The notes: generated by a model from the sequence alone, not told the origin. DNA of 17,253 nucleotides from CAIRNS01 sp049508565 (GCA_049508565.1 JBELAT010000024.1:1-17253); one strand, 5' to 3'; numbered from the stretch's first letter, positions 7,413 to 15,584 are shown. A program made the numbers and translations.

Positions 7413-7894
7413 GCCAGCACTCCTTTTATATCCTGTTTTATTTTCTTGAGTTCCCTGATCGTTTTAAGTACCACAAAATCTTCTGTACACGATTTCTGTG
7501 TCATCGTCTTTATAAGACGGTCCTGATCCTTTGTAGTCTTTGCATGTATCATTGTGTAGAGACAATACGGCCATTCGGGAAGCCTTTTCCTCAAGTAACA
7601 ATGACTCACTTCTGGCAAACGGGCAAATATCCGACCGACCCTCGACTCCCTGGCTTTTTCTACGTTCCAGGCGACTAAAGCGTTGTGGCTAAACCCTGCT
7701 TGCCCGTGCCGTATCACGGCACCGACCCGGCGGACCACACCGCTCTTTTTCATTTCATGCACTGCTGATATGAGTTCTTCTTCTTTGAGCCCGAGCTTTC
7801 TGGCAGGTCCGGCGAAGGGTGAATAGCATATCTCAAGTGGCTCTGCAAGCACGTGTAGAATTTTGCGGTTATGGACAAACGCCTTGGTAACCAT
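7409..7894 (-). CDS. ahbB: Siroheme decarboxylase subunit AhbB
   Basis: The 161-residue protein starts at ATG 7894, which shares its A with the TAA stop of ahbA (TAATG). This start is preferred over a longer open frame that would run 48 codons into ahbA. An N-terminal winged-helix region (about 8-62, ending VVRRVGAVI) is followed by an AsnC/Lrp-like alpha/beta domain. The element VSHCYLRKRLPEWPY.LYTMIH (96-117) is characteristic of the AhbB/NirL-type subunit, with the His-Cys-Tyr and Trp-Pro-Tyr positions kept. With AhbA it removes two acetate carboxyl groups from siroheme to give 12,18-didecarboxysiroheme. Older annotations call this family Lrp/AsnC regulators, but the heme context makes the enzyme role much more likely. 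Confidence 0.92.
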   Translation of the reverse strand: MVTKAFVHNRKILHVLAEPLEICYSPFAGPARKLGLKEEELISAVHEMKKSGVVRRVGAVIRHGQAGFSHNALVAWNVEKARESRVGRIFARLPEVSHCYLRKRLPEWPYCLYTMIHAKTTKDQDRLIKTMTQKSCTEDFVVLKTIRELKKIKQDIKGVLA

Positions 7895-8355
7895 TAAGAA
7901 GCCATCCTGAAAACAGCTTTTGCCTTGAACACGTGTTGCGTGTCGAGCTCCAACGCCCGGCCACACCCCGCCGACTGGCGTATCTCGCGAATGATCTGTT
8001 TCAACCGTTTTTTCGATGGAGCACTTACCGTGAACCACATATTGTAATCCCCTTTTCGTAAATAATTATGACTCACATTGGGGTAATTGTTTATTATCTG
8101 TGACACACGCTCTATATCGGCTGGGGGGACGCTGAGGGCGGCAAGAGTTGAAACCGCGCCGAGCTTATTTAAGTCAAAGAGTATTCCCGTATAGCGAATA
8201 ACCCCTCTGTTCTCAAGAGCTTTAGCGCGTGCGATAACGATATCTTCCGCGAGTCCCAGCCTGCGCGCAATGGTCCGGTAAGGCCTATCCGTAACCGGGA
8301 ACCGGAACTGCAGTTCGTCGAGTATCATCCTGTCCATTCGAGAAAGTATTTTCAT
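7894..8355 (-). CDS. ahbA: Siroheme decarboxylase subunit AhbA
   Basis: The 153-residue protein starts at ATG 8355, which overlaps the ahbD stop as ATGA. The frame is open further upstream only as antisense-free read-through of ahbD and shows no homology there. The order is a winged-helix part (about 1-62: ILDELQFRFPVTDRPY, then GVIRYTGILFD) and an AsnC-like alpha/beta part containing NVSHNYLRKGDYNMWFTV (93-110). The HNYLR and YN-WFT positions mark the AhbA/NirD type, complementing the HCY type of AhbB next door. AhbA and AhbB form a heterodimeric decarboxylase acting on siroheme in the cytoplasm. Their adjacency and one-base overlap fit equimolar synthesis. Confidence 0.92.
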   Translation of the reverse strand: MKILSRMDRMILDELQFRFPVTDRPYRTIARRLGLAEDIVIARAKALENRGVIRYTGILFDLNKLGAVSTLAALSVPPADIERVSQIINNYPNVSHNYLRKGDYNMWFTVSAPSKKRLKQIIREIRQSAGCGRALELDTQHVFKAKAVFRMAS

Positions 8356-9335
8356 TGCGCCCCCATAAAACAGAATGGGTCTTCGTGCATATGATCGCCG
8401 CTCTCGTGAAACGCACGCGCGCGACATCCGCCGCACGACTGACTGTAGCAACAGCTGCCGCAACGCCCCTTGTACTGTTGGGTCCGCAGACCGATGAAGA
8501 GGGGATCTTCTTTCCATATCAAGGAAAACGGCGTGAGCCGTACATTGCCGGCTTTTATGGGCATGTACGGACAGGGGTGAACGTCGCCGTTGGGCAGTAT
8601 ACAACAATAACTTATCCCCGCCAGACACCCTTTTTTGAAACGCGTGTCGATATTATCGCGGATACTTACCGCAGCGAACTGCGGGGCGCACACAGTCTTA
8701 AGTTCAATACTGCACGAGCTTTGGTTTTTGGCGATATCAGTGACAAGGCTTTGATACTCGGTGCGGGAAAGCAGAAGGTCGGTTATCTCTCCGCCTCTGC
8801 CGGTTGGTACAAGAAAAAAAACATGGTGAGCTCGTGCCCCGTTCTGTGCGGCAAATGCCGTGATGTGAGATACTCCGTTGTAGTTGCACCGGGTAACCGT
8901 CGTGTGCACCTGATAATCGAGCCCTTCTGCACGACATGCTTCTATGCCGCCCATGGTTTGTGCCCATGCACCCTTAATTTTTCTAAAATCGTCATGAACC
9001 TGCGCATCGAGACTGTCCACGCTTATGCCGGCCCGGGCTAGTCCCGCTCGTTTTAGTTCTCGCGCGGTGTTCCTGTCTATAAGCGTGCCGTTGGTGCCCA
9101 GCACTGGCCTGAGACCGGAACGCGAGGCACAAGAGATAAGCTCGCATATATCTTTTCTTAAAAGTGGTTCTCCACCACTCAATATAATTATCCTAAACCC
9201 GGCATCGGCAATCTCGCGTAACAGCTCTTTTCCTTCTTCGGTACTCAACTCATCCGGGTCACGCGCTCCTGCATCCCTGTAACAGTGCCGGCATGAAAGG
9301 TTGCAGGTTTTAGTAACATTCCACGAAATAATCAT
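8352..9335 (-). CDS. ahbD: Radical SAM heme b synthase AhbD (NirJ2-like)
   Basis: ATG 9335 overlaps the hemB stop (ATGA) and gives 327 residues; a GTG six codons upstream (9353) is less likely. The radical SAM cluster motif is C11-x3-C15-x2-C18, followed by GGEP (54-57). The C-terminal SPASM-like region has many cysteines (C216, C237, C255, C292, C295, C301, C304, C322), enough for an auxiliary [4Fe-4S] cluster. HVFFLVPTGRG (171-181) is typical of the AhbD/NirJ2 branch, whereas the paralogue upstream has YHLVYSGRG. AhbD oxidatively decarboxylates two propionates of Fe-coproporphyrin III to vinyls, giving heme b without oxygen. The sequence reads closer to what I recall of NirJ2 of Firmicutes than to Desulfovibrio AhbD; the assignment as final heme step rests on branch features plus context. 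Confidence 0.85.
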   Translation of the reverse strand: MIISWNVTKTCNLSCRHCYRDAGARDPDELSTEEGKELLREIADAGFRIIILSGGEPLLRKDICELISCASRSGLRPVLGTNGTLIDRNTARELKRAGLARAGISVDSLDAQVHDDFRKIKGAWAQTMGGIEACRAEGLDYQVHTTVTRCNYNGVSHITAFAAQNGARAHHVFFLVPTGRGGEITDLLLSRTEYQSLVTDIAKNQSSCSIELKTVCAPQFAAVSIRDNIDTRFKKGCLAGISYCCILPNGDVHPCPYMPIKAGNVRLTPFSLIWKEDPLFIGLRTQQYKGRCGSCCYSQSCGGCRARAFHESGDHMHEDPFCFMGAQ

Positions 9336-10327
9336 TGTGCCCTTTCCAACCACCCCGCCGCTTCGCGCGCGTGGTAACTAATTATTATTGATGCTCCGGC
9401 ACGTCTTATAGACGTCAATATCTCAAGTACCGCTTTTTTTTCATCGATATATCCCGCCGCGGCGGCTGCCTTAACCATGGCATACTCACCACTGACGTTA
9501 TATGCCGCCACAGGGACACTGGAACGTTCTGATAATCGGCTTATAACGTCAAGGTACGCCAGAGCAGGTTTTACCATAACAATATCGGCTCCTTCGGAGA
9601 TATCGAGTTCAGCCTCGCGAAGCGCCTCCCGGCTGTTGGCAGGATCCATCTGGTAGGATGATCGGTCACCAAACGACGGAGCCGATCCAGCAGCTTCTCT
9701 AAACGGCCCGTAAAATGATGATGCATATTTTGCGCTGTAAGCCATGATGGGAACGCGGAAAAAACCGCCCCGATCGAGTTCTAGTCGCAAAGCCGCCACC
9801 TGTCCGTCCATCATAGCCGACGGAGCAACCATGTCGGCACCAGCCTCTGCGTGTGAAAGAGCGGTTTTCGCAAGAATCTCTCGTGTTGCTCTGTCGTCAA
9901 TATCACCGTGGTCGTTACGGCTTTTGGTCACTATCCCGCAGTGCCCGTGAGAAGTGTATTCGCACAGACATACATCGGTAATGACAGTTATTTCAGGCAG
10001 CGCATCCTTTAGGGCCTTCACTGCTTCTTGAACCACGCCGTTGCGGTCAAAGGCTCCGCTTGCGGACTCATCTTTTTTTGCCGGAATACCGAAAAGCAGT
10101 ACAGTCTTGACTCCGGCGCGCGCGCACGTTTCTACTTCCGTGATAAGCAGGTCTCTTGAAAGACGGTTTTGACCGGCGAGCGAAGCGATAGGCTGGCGCT
10201 CGTTTTTGCCGGTAACAACAAAAAATGGCATCACCAAGTTTGCGGCACACAGCCGCGTCTCTCTGAGCAGGTTCCGTAGCCCGCTGTTCTGCCTCATTCT
10301 CTGTGGTTTTTGTTTGAGCCAATCCAT
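9332..10327 (-). CDS. hemB: Delta-aminolevulinic acid dehydratase (porphobilinogen synthase)
   Basis: The 331-residue product has the usual length. The catalytic zinc cysteines are C120, C122 and C130 in DVCLCEYTSHGHCG, marking the zinc-dependent class rather than the Asp-rich magnesium class. Schiff-base lysines are K200 (AYSAKYAS) and K253 (MVKPALAYLD). It condenses two aminolevulinates to porphobilinogen in the cytoplasm. The ATG directly abuts the TAA of ahbC with no spacer. Its placement between the two radical SAM genes separates an early-pathway enzyme from its functional neighbours, an order I recall from other siroheme-dependent heme clusters. Confidence 0.97.
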   Translation of the reverse strand: MDWLKQKPQRMRQNSGLRNLLRETRLCAANLVMPFFVVTGKNERQPIASLAGQNRLSRDLLITEVETCARAGVKTVLLFGIPAKKDESASGAFDRNGVVQEAVKALKDALPEITVITDVCLCEYTSHGHCGIVTKSRNDHGDIDDRATREILAKTALSHAEAGADMVAPSAMMDGQVAALRLELDRGGFFRVPIMAYSAKYASSFYGPFREAAGSAPSFGDRSSYQMDPANSREALREAELDISEGADIVMVKPALAYLDVISRLSERSSVPVAAYNVSGEYAMVKAAAAAGYIDEKKAVLEILTSIRRAGASIIISYHAREAAGWLERAQ

Positions 10328-11467
10328 TTAACTGATCTCCTTGTCATTGAGATAACATGCGGGGTCCTCGTGCCAGATATCGTTATGAACAGCCAGAGCG
10401 CGTGCCCTGAAATTCCCGTTGCATACGGGCATGTGACGGCAGCGCGAACACCGGCCCGTGAGATGTTTTTCTCTGTTCCTGAGCCTGCCCAGAAGCTCGT
10501 TGGTGCCATCACTCCAGATACTTGAAAAATCTCGATCATGAATGTTGCCAAAAGAGTGTGACCGCATGAACTGGTCGGCATGTACTTCACCGCGTTCATC
10601 GACACATGCTATATATTTCCCTGAACCGTTGCCCCCGTTAGCCTTCAGCAGCTGTAATATCGCTTTCGCGCGATGCGGGTCTTTTTGAAGAGCTTCGAGA
10701 TACAGATATACACCATCGGCGTGGTTGTCGACCGTCAGCACTTCTTTGTCCATCCCTCTGTCATGAAGCGAAATCGTCCACCGGCGGATATCATCAACTA
10801 CTGCTCGCGTCTCCTGGTGAGTGATGTCATCATTGACCATGAAACTCCCTCTTCCTGAGTAAACCAGGTGGTAAAAGCATACGCGCATTATGTTTTCGCG
10901 TTCTGCCAGCTCAAAAACATCTTTTATAGCATGTGCATTATATTTAGTAATGGTGAAACGGAGTCCTGTCTTTTGTCCTGCGTCTTTTAAATTACGAATT
11001 CCGCTCAACGCCGACTTAAAAGCTCCTTTTTTGCCCCGGAACCCGTCGTTGAGCGATCCTGTACCATCGAGACTTACGCCGACATAGTCAAATCCTGCGG
11101 CCCTGATCTTCTGTGCAACATCTTTCGTTATCAATGTCCCGTTGGTTGAGATAACCGCACGCATGCCACGACGCTTTGCCTCGGCGCCGAGCGTAAAAAT
11201 ATCGTCTCTCATGAGCGGCTCCCCGCCTGAAAAAAGCAGCACAGGAACACCGAACTGCGCGAGCCCCCGGATGAACCCCATCGCCTCGGGTGTCGAAAGT
11301 TCTTCCTGAGACTTTTCACCCGTTGAACTCGTGTAGCAATGCCTGCACGACAGGTTGCATTTGCGCGTTGAATTCCATACTACCACCGGTTTGTCTGTCG
11401 TGCGGTGGTAGCGCAATCCATCGCCTTCTGACAGTTTTCCGCACAATAATCCCGTAAAATTTATCAT
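10328..11467 (-). CDS. ahbC: Radical SAM Fe-coproporphyrin III synthase (12,18-didecarboxysiroheme deacetylase) AhbC
   Basis: The 379-residue product starts at ATG 11467, overlapping the cobA-hemD stop (ATGA). It has an N-terminal extension before the core (MINFTGLLCG, then KPVVVWN), the radical SAM motif C37-x3-C41-x2-C44, GGEP (81-84) and the AhbC/NirJ hallmark CFYHLVYSGRG (197-207). Downstream, LTVDNHADG (244-252) and the C-terminal cluster C340-x2-C343-x5-C349 followed by NGNFRARA and C371 suggest an auxiliary iron-sulfur cluster. AhbC removes the two acetate groups of didecarboxysiroheme to leave methyls, forming Fe-coproporphyrin III. The related NirJ of heme d1 synthesis acts on the propionate side; no other d1 gene (nirF, nirN, nirS) is present, so the heme b role is preferred. 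Confidence 0.9.
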   Translation of the reverse strand: MINFTGLLCGKLSEGDGLRYHRTTDKPVVVWNSTRKCNLSCRHCYTSSTGEKSQEELSTPEAMGFIRGLAQFGVPVLLFSGGEPLMRDDIFTLGAEAKRRGMRAVISTNGTLITKDVAQKIRAAGFDYVGVSLDGTGSLNDGFRGKKGAFKSALSGIRNLKDAGQKTGLRFTITKYNAHAIKDVFELAERENIMRVCFYHLVYSGRGSFMVNDDITHQETRAVVDDIRRWTISLHDRGMDKEVLTVDNHADGVYLYLEALQKDPHRAKAILQLLKANGGNGSGKYIACVDERGEVHADQFMRSHSFGNIHDRDFSSIWSDGTNELLGRLRNREKHLTGRCSRCRHMPVCNGNFRARALAVHNDIWHEDPACYLNDKEIS

Positions 11468-12996
11468 ATACGTTTCCCGCCTCCATAATATTTTTCTATT
11501 GCTTCGACAAGTCCTTCACTTGTGTACTGAGTCGCTTCGGCCGATACCCTAAAACCCGAAGACCGCGCCGTTCCCGCACAAACCGGTCCGATCGCCGCAA
11601 GTTCTATCTGTTGCCGTAACGGTTTAATCCCACCGTCATCCATAAGCCGATCAAGCGATTTAACGCAGGAAGAACTTGTCACGGTTATCATGTCTGCCTG
11701 CCTGGCTTTCAACAATGCGCGCAAACGCTGCACAGTACCGGTAAAAGCACTTCTATATAATGACACCTCTTCGACCGTAAACCCCTGCTGTTGTAACAGC
11801 TGAGTAAGTGCGGACCGACTATCCTGAGAATGAAAAATGATTACGGTCCCCCTTTCTTGACCAGAGAACTCACACAAAGCGGCGGCAAGCGACTCCTGTA
11901 CAAAGGTGTCAGGAACGACATCGGGTTTCAACCCGCACGCTTCAAGCGCTGCGGCGGTTTTAGGGCCGATAGCTGCAATTTTTATATGTGAAAGATCATG
12001 CGGCGCGATACCGTTTCTTTTGAGCGCTCGCGCGAACAAGTCAACACCGTTTGCGCTGGTAAGAATTATCCATGTACATGAAAGAATTCGCTCCATGACT
12101 TCGTCTACCGCCTTTGCGGGTGACGGCATTATTTTTATAAGTGGAAAAACTGAAACTGTCGCTCCTCTTTCTTTTAATAACTCCGCCAATTCTTCTGAAG
12201 CCGGATAGGGCCGGGTAACAAGAATACTTTTACCCGATAACGGCAAAAACGGTTTGAGCATGTGTCCCCATAACTTGTCTCGTAAACTGACGACTCTTCC
12301 CGCGACAAGAATCGCGGGAGGACGGATGCCGCTTTTTGCGGCGCGATCAACTATGTTCGATAGTGTCCCGGTAACCACCTTTTGCGAGTTGAGGCTGCCG
12401 CTACTGATAACAGCCGCGGGCATATCCGGGTGTTTAAGTTTACGTACCGTGCTTTTCATGCTCGCAACTCCCATAAGAACTACCACAGTAGAGTGTTTGT
12501 CCAGCAGTTTACCCCACTTCACGGAAGGCGATCGTTTGCCCGGCATTTCATGGCCCGTGGCGATCGTCACTGACGATGACAACCCGCGCCGGGTTACGGG
12601 TATGGCAGCGCAGGAAGGTACCGCGAGAGCGGAAGAAACTCCCGGCACAAACTCAAAAAAAATGCCGGCGCGTGCAAGCTCCTCGGCTTCCTCCGCACCA
12701 CGCCCGAAAAGGACGGGATCACCGCCTTTGAGCCGCACAACTGTCCTGCCTAATGAAGCCTCCCGTATGAGCAAACGGTTAATCATCTCCTGCGGCATCG
12801 AATGATTCCCGCCTTTTTTGCCGACGTAAATAAGCCGGGCTGAAGCCGGAACCGTTGCCATAATCTCCCGGCTCACAAGGTTGTCATACACTATTACATC
12901 AGCCATCTGAAGACACTCGTTTCCTCTGATAGTCATATACCCCGGATACCCGGGTCCGGCACCGACAAGAAAAACTTTTCCTTTATTTGTTTTCAC
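11464..12996 (-). CDS. cobA-hemD: Fused uroporphyrinogen-III C-methyltransferase / uroporphyrinogen-III synthase
   Basis: The best start is GTG at 12996, behind a run of six G (13007-13002) acting as ribosome site. It gives 510 residues and overlaps hemC by 14 bases; a longer frame to 13056 would add 20 residues of hemC-antiphase sequence. The CobA/SUMT domain (about 4-245) has VGAGPGYPG (11-19), VRLKGGDPVLFGRG (87-100), PGVSSALAVP (118-127) and PVTRRGLSSS (133-142). The HemD domain (about 255-505) starts SGKSILVTRP and shows LTSANGVDLFARAL and VTSSSCVKSL. HemD closes hydroxymethylbilane to uroporphyrinogen III with D-ring inversion; CobA methylates it twice with SAM to precorrin-2. The fusion channels the intermediate straight into the siroheme branch, in agreement with the lack of hemE. 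Confidence 0.95.
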   Translation of the reverse strand: MKTNKGKVFLVGAGPGYPGYMTIRGNECLQMADVIVYDNLVSREIMATVPASARLIYVGKKGGNHSMPQEMINRLLIREASLGRTVVRLKGGDPVLFGRGAEEAEELARAGIFFEFVPGVSSALAVPSCAAIPVTRRGLSSSVTIATGHEMPGKRSPSVKWGKLLDKHSTVVVLMGVASMKSTVRKLKHPDMPAAVISSGSLNSQKVVTGTLSNIVDRAAKSGIRPPAILVAGRVVSLRDKLWGHMLKPFLPLSGKSILVTRPYPASEELAELLKERGATVSVFPLIKIMPSPAKAVDEVMERILSCTWIILTSANGVDLFARALKRNGIAPHDLSHIKIAAIGPKTAAALEACGLKPDVVPDTFVQESLAAALCEFSGQERGTVIIFHSQDSRSALTQLLQQQGFTVEEVSLYRSAFTGTVQRLRALLKARQADMITVTSSSCVKSLDRLMDDGGIKPLRQQIELAAIGPVCAGTARSSGFRVSAEATQYTSEGLVEAIEKYYGGGKRI

Positions 12997-13903
12997 CAGT
13001 TCCCCCCGCCAATTGTCTGCCGCCTGCATCAAGAAGTTTCCGCGCCAGCCGTTCACCCAGAGCGGCGCTTTGTTCTACCGGAGCTTCTCCCATGACTCTT
13101 ACAGAACTGCGGCCATGCGGTTCTGTGGCCACACACTCCATATGTATGCGCCCAGACGAAATCTCAGCCAGCGCGCTCACGGGTATACGGCATCCCGCTC
13201 CGAAATATCTCATAAAGGCACGTTCAGCCTCAACACGCATAAACGCATCCCGGTCATTTATACTCTCTGCAATATCCAGAGACGCAGAATCGTCCGCGCG
13301 AACTTCTATGCCTACCGCGCCCTGACAGGGGGCGGGCAACATCCACTGTAACGGCAAATACTCGCTTATTTTAGCTGAAAGTCCCAACCGCACTAGCCCC
13401 GCCGCGGCGATGACCGTGCCTGCCATATGGTTCTCATCGAGTTTTTTTAACCGGGTATCGACATTGCCGCGCAAATCAACAACCGTGATATCAGGCCGCT
13501 GGTAAAGAAGTTGGGCCTTTCGACGAATACTGCTTGTCCCGATTACTGCTCCTGAGGCGAGGTTCTCAAACGTCGCCCCGTTCCGTGATACCAGCACGTC
13601 TCTGGGATCTTCCCGGTCAGGAACAGAAGCAAGCACGAGCCCGGGAGGCTGACTGGCCGGCATGTCTTTGACACTGTGGACTGCCATGTCGACTTCACCG
13701 TTTAAAAGGGCGTCCTCAATCTCTTTTACGAAAATGCCGGTCTCATCACGCACTTCACTCCATTTGGAAACACGGTCTCCACCGGTCTCTATGGTCCGGA
13801 TTGTTACATTAACACCAGATCGGACGTCCCTCAACCGTGCGGCAACCATCTCAGATTGCGCACGAGCTAACCGGCTGCCCCTTGTGCCTATCGTTATTTC
13901 CAT
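12983..13903 (-). CDS. hemC: Hydroxymethylbilane synthase (porphobilinogen deaminase)
   Basis: The 306-residue protein has family length. Recognisable elements are IGTRGSRLARAQ (5-16), AVHSVKDMP (74-82), IGTSSIRRKAQL (121-132), LRGNVDTRLKKL (144-155) and the dipyrromethane cofactor cysteine C238 in FGAGCRIPVSA. It polymerises four porphobilinogens into hydroxymethylbilane in the cytoplasm. A GGAGG lies 12 bases upstream of ATG 13903, inside hemA. The gene overlaps the hemA 3' end by 53 bases in another frame, the largest overlap in the operon. The start is secure because the second residue onwards matches the conserved family N-terminus. Confidence 0.97.
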   Translation of the reverse strand: MEITIGTRGSRLARAQSEMVAARLRDVRSGVNVTIRTIETGGDRVSKWSEVRDETGIFVKEIEDALLNGEVDMAVHSVKDMPASQPPGLVLASVPDREDPRDVLVSRNGATFENLASGAVIGTSSIRRKAQLLYQRPDITVVDLRGNVDTRLKKLDENHMAGTVIAAAGLVRLGLSAKISEYLPLQWMLPAPCQGAVGIEVRADDSASLDIAESINDRDAFMRVEAERAFMRYFGAGCRIPVSALAEISSGRIHMECVATEPHGRSSVRVMGEAPVEQSAALGERLARKLLDAGGRQLAGGTGENK

Positions 13904-14936
13904 GGGTATAAAGATCCTCCGAAATCAAACCTGCGCTCATTATCGTCGAAATAGTATTTTCTATAATGTGTTCGACCATGACCGCTTCGCGTGAACGCTC
14001 GCGCATATTGACCTGTCGCATTTTGTTGAGCTCATCAATATTACACAGATGAACGTTCGCAAGCTCAGCCACAGCAGGATCTACGTCACGCGGGACGGCT
14101 ATATCTATAAGAACAAGTTTCTGTTCGGGCCGCTGCCGCATAATAGCTTCAACATCGGGCTTGTGGATAATACAGTCGGGCGCGCCTGTCGAAGTTATGA
14201 CGAGGTCCGCACCTCTCATGGCGGCACACATCTCCTCGAACCTGACTGCGCGGAGTCCCTCCTCAGTATCCGCGAGCTCGCAGGCCTTTTCGAACGTGCG
14301 GTTGCATATCACGATATCTTTCACACCCCTGCGCAACAGATGTTTAACCGTATTGACCCCTGTTTTGCCCGCGCCGACGACCATCACCGTACGGTTTTCG
14401 AGATCGCCCAGCACGAGACTTGCATGTGCGATACTCAGCGAGCTCACTGAAACGGGGCCTGTCCCGATGCCAGTTTCGCGGTGTGCCGTGCGCCCGGTGG
14501 TAAATGCCTCATTGAATATCCGCTTCATAAGGGGTCCCGCAAAATGATCGTTCTCTGAAATTAAAAACGCCTCACGAACCTGGCCCAGTATCTGAGCATC
14601 TCCAATAACCATCGAGTCAAGGCTCGTGACGACCCTGAGCAGGTGTCTCACTGCGTCTTCCCCAGTCAAATGATAAAAATACCGCGCGATTTCGTCAGAA
14701 GAAAAACCGTACCTGCGCGCGATAAAGTGTGGGACGGTCAGGGAAGAAAGATTTGCGTCCTGCAGAGTATATATTTCAAACCTGTTGCACGTCGACACGA
14801 TGACGCTGTCGATATCTGAACCGCAGTTTCCCAGCTCCCGCAGTTCTGTGACAATGGTTTTGCCGGGCCGCGCAGCTCTTTCTCTCGTCTCGACCGGAGC
14901 GGAGCGGTGGTTCATACCCCAGACTTCAAACAACAT
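13851..14936 (-). CDS. hemA: Glutamyl-tRNA reductase, short form lacking most of the dimerisation domain
   Basis: ATG 14936, preceded at five bases by AGGGAGGG (14949-14942), gives 361 residues; it overlaps the upstream gene by 11 bases. The catalytic domain has the nucleophile C50 in STCNRFEIY, then TGEDAVRHLLRV (91-102), LDSMVIGDAQILGQV (106-120) and the NADPH-binding VVGAGKTG (186-193). LIDIAVPRDVDP (276-287) and NIDEL (299-303) end the Rossmann domain. HemA reduces glutamyl-tRNA(Glu) to glutamate-1-semialdehyde. Typical enzymes are 410-450 residues, with a long C-terminal helical dimerisation domain. Here the spinal helix stops after EHIIENTISTIMS (322-334) and a short polar tail read through the hemC start follows. 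There is no room for the missing domain because hemC begins at 13903, so this is a real short form rather than a local frameshift. Confidence 0.93.
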   Translation of the reverse strand: MLFEVWGMNHRSAPVETRERAARPGKTIVTELRELGNCGSDIDSVIVSTCNRFEIYTLQDANLSSLTVPHFIARRYGFSSDEIARYFYHLTGEDAVRHLLRVVTSLDSMVIGDAQILGQVREAFLISENDHFAGPLMKRIFNEAFTTGRTAHRETGIGTGPVSVSSLSIAHASLVLGDLENRTVMVVGAGKTGVNTVKHLLRRGVKDIVICNRTFEKACELADTEEGLRAVRFEEMCAAMRGADLVITSTGAPDCIIHKPDVEAIMRQRPEQKLVLIDIAVPRDVDPAVAELANVHLCNIDELNKMRQVNMRERSREAVMVEHIIENTISTIMSAGLISEDLYTHGNNDRHKGQPVSSCAI

Positions 14937-15579
14937 GGTTTCCCTCCCTGATAATGTGTTCTGCAAGATCCCTCGCCTGAGTAAACCGGCCGGCTTTTAA
15001 CAGTCCGGTGATAGGTGACGATTGAATCTTTTGGTACAGTGCGCTGCGCACGTCGGCCCGGCTATATTTCTGCCGGATCTTTTTGCGAGCTGCCGCGCAA
15101 ATGCGCGAATACTCGGCATACTCTTTGCCGAGCACACTTTTAATGCGTTCCTTCACTGACTTAGCGAGAAACGGGCTCTCTCCACCCGTTGATACGCTTA
15201 TCCCTATAGTGCCAATCTGAAGGACGGCGGGAACTATGAACGTGCTTAAGTCCGGCGAATCGACCACGTTGACGGGTATGCCTTTGCGCAGTGCATCAGC
15301 AGAGACAGCCCGATTGACCTCACCATTGTCGGTTGCGGCAATAACAAGGTCCGCACCTTTTAGATAATGTCTGTGGTAAACCGCTTTGCGGCACACAATA
15401 TTCCTTTTCTGGCCGAGAGATATCAGTCCCGTATTGAATTGGGGGCTGATAACTATCACATGTCCGCCGCAGGACAATAACGACCGGACCTTACGGTAGG
15501 CGATCGCTCCCCCTCCGACAACTACGCAGGTCCTGCCATCAATGTCCATGCAGACCGGATAATACTTTTTAGTTTTCAT
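14926..15579 (-). CDS. sirC: Precorrin-2 dehydrogenase (SirC / CysG N-terminal type, possibly bifunctional ferrochelatase)
   Basis: The 217-residue product begins with a Rossmann dinucleotide fold (VVVGGGAIAYRKVRSLL, 19-35), followed by LVIAATDN (78-85) and the catalytic-loop element VVDSPDLSTFIVPAV (105-119) with D107. SVSTGGESPFLAK (128-140) marks the second conserved block. A helical C-terminal domain (about 145-215) follows, as in Met8p/CysG N-terminal modules. It oxidises precorrin-2 to sirohydrochlorin with NAD+. Met8p and CysG also insert iron; many bacterial SirC proteins do not. As no separate ferrochelatase (sirB, cbiK, cbiX) is seen here, either this protein is bifunctional or the chelatase lies elsewhere. 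The start is five bases after the tatA stop, with a weak ribosome site. Names used for this family: sirC, ylnF, hemX-linked 'cysG N'. Confidence 0.9.
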   Translation of the reverse strand: MKTKKYYPVCMDIDGRTCVVVGGGAIAYRKVRSLLSCGGHVIVISPQFNTGLISLGQKRNIVCRKAVYHRHYLKGADLVIAATDNGEVNRAVSADALRKGIPVNVVDSPDLSTFIVPAVLQIGTIGISVSTGGESPFLAKSVKERIKSVLGKEYAEYSRICAAARKKIRQKYSRADVRSALYQKIQSSPITGLLKAGRFTQARDLAEHIIREGNHVV

Positions 15580-15584
15580 CGGCG

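Noticed and set aside
7409..8355. Two Lrp/AsnC-type transcription regulators
   Set aside because: The fold is similar, but the HNYLR/YN-WFT and SHCY/WPY elements and the position between ahbD and hemL identify the siroheme decarboxylase subunits AhbA and AhbB.
8355..9041. Plus-strand open frame of 228 codons
   Set aside because: It lies antisense to ahbD, whose motifs are unmistakable; the translated product shows no family features and the frame is explained by codon bias of the opposite strand.
7409..11467. Heme d1 biosynthesis cluster (nir type)
   Set aside because: nirS, nirF, nirN, nirE as separate genes are absent, while all early heme genes are present and the two radical SAM proteins match the AhbC and AhbD/NirJ2 branches.
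12254..12805. Plus-strand open frame of 183 codons
   Set aside because: It is antisense to the CobA domain of the fusion gene, with no ribosome site and no recognisable motif.
13851..13934. Frameshift at the hemA 3' end as explanation for its short length
   Set aside because: The missing domain would need over 200 bases, but hemC starts within 32 bases of the point where similarity ends, so no frame can hold it.
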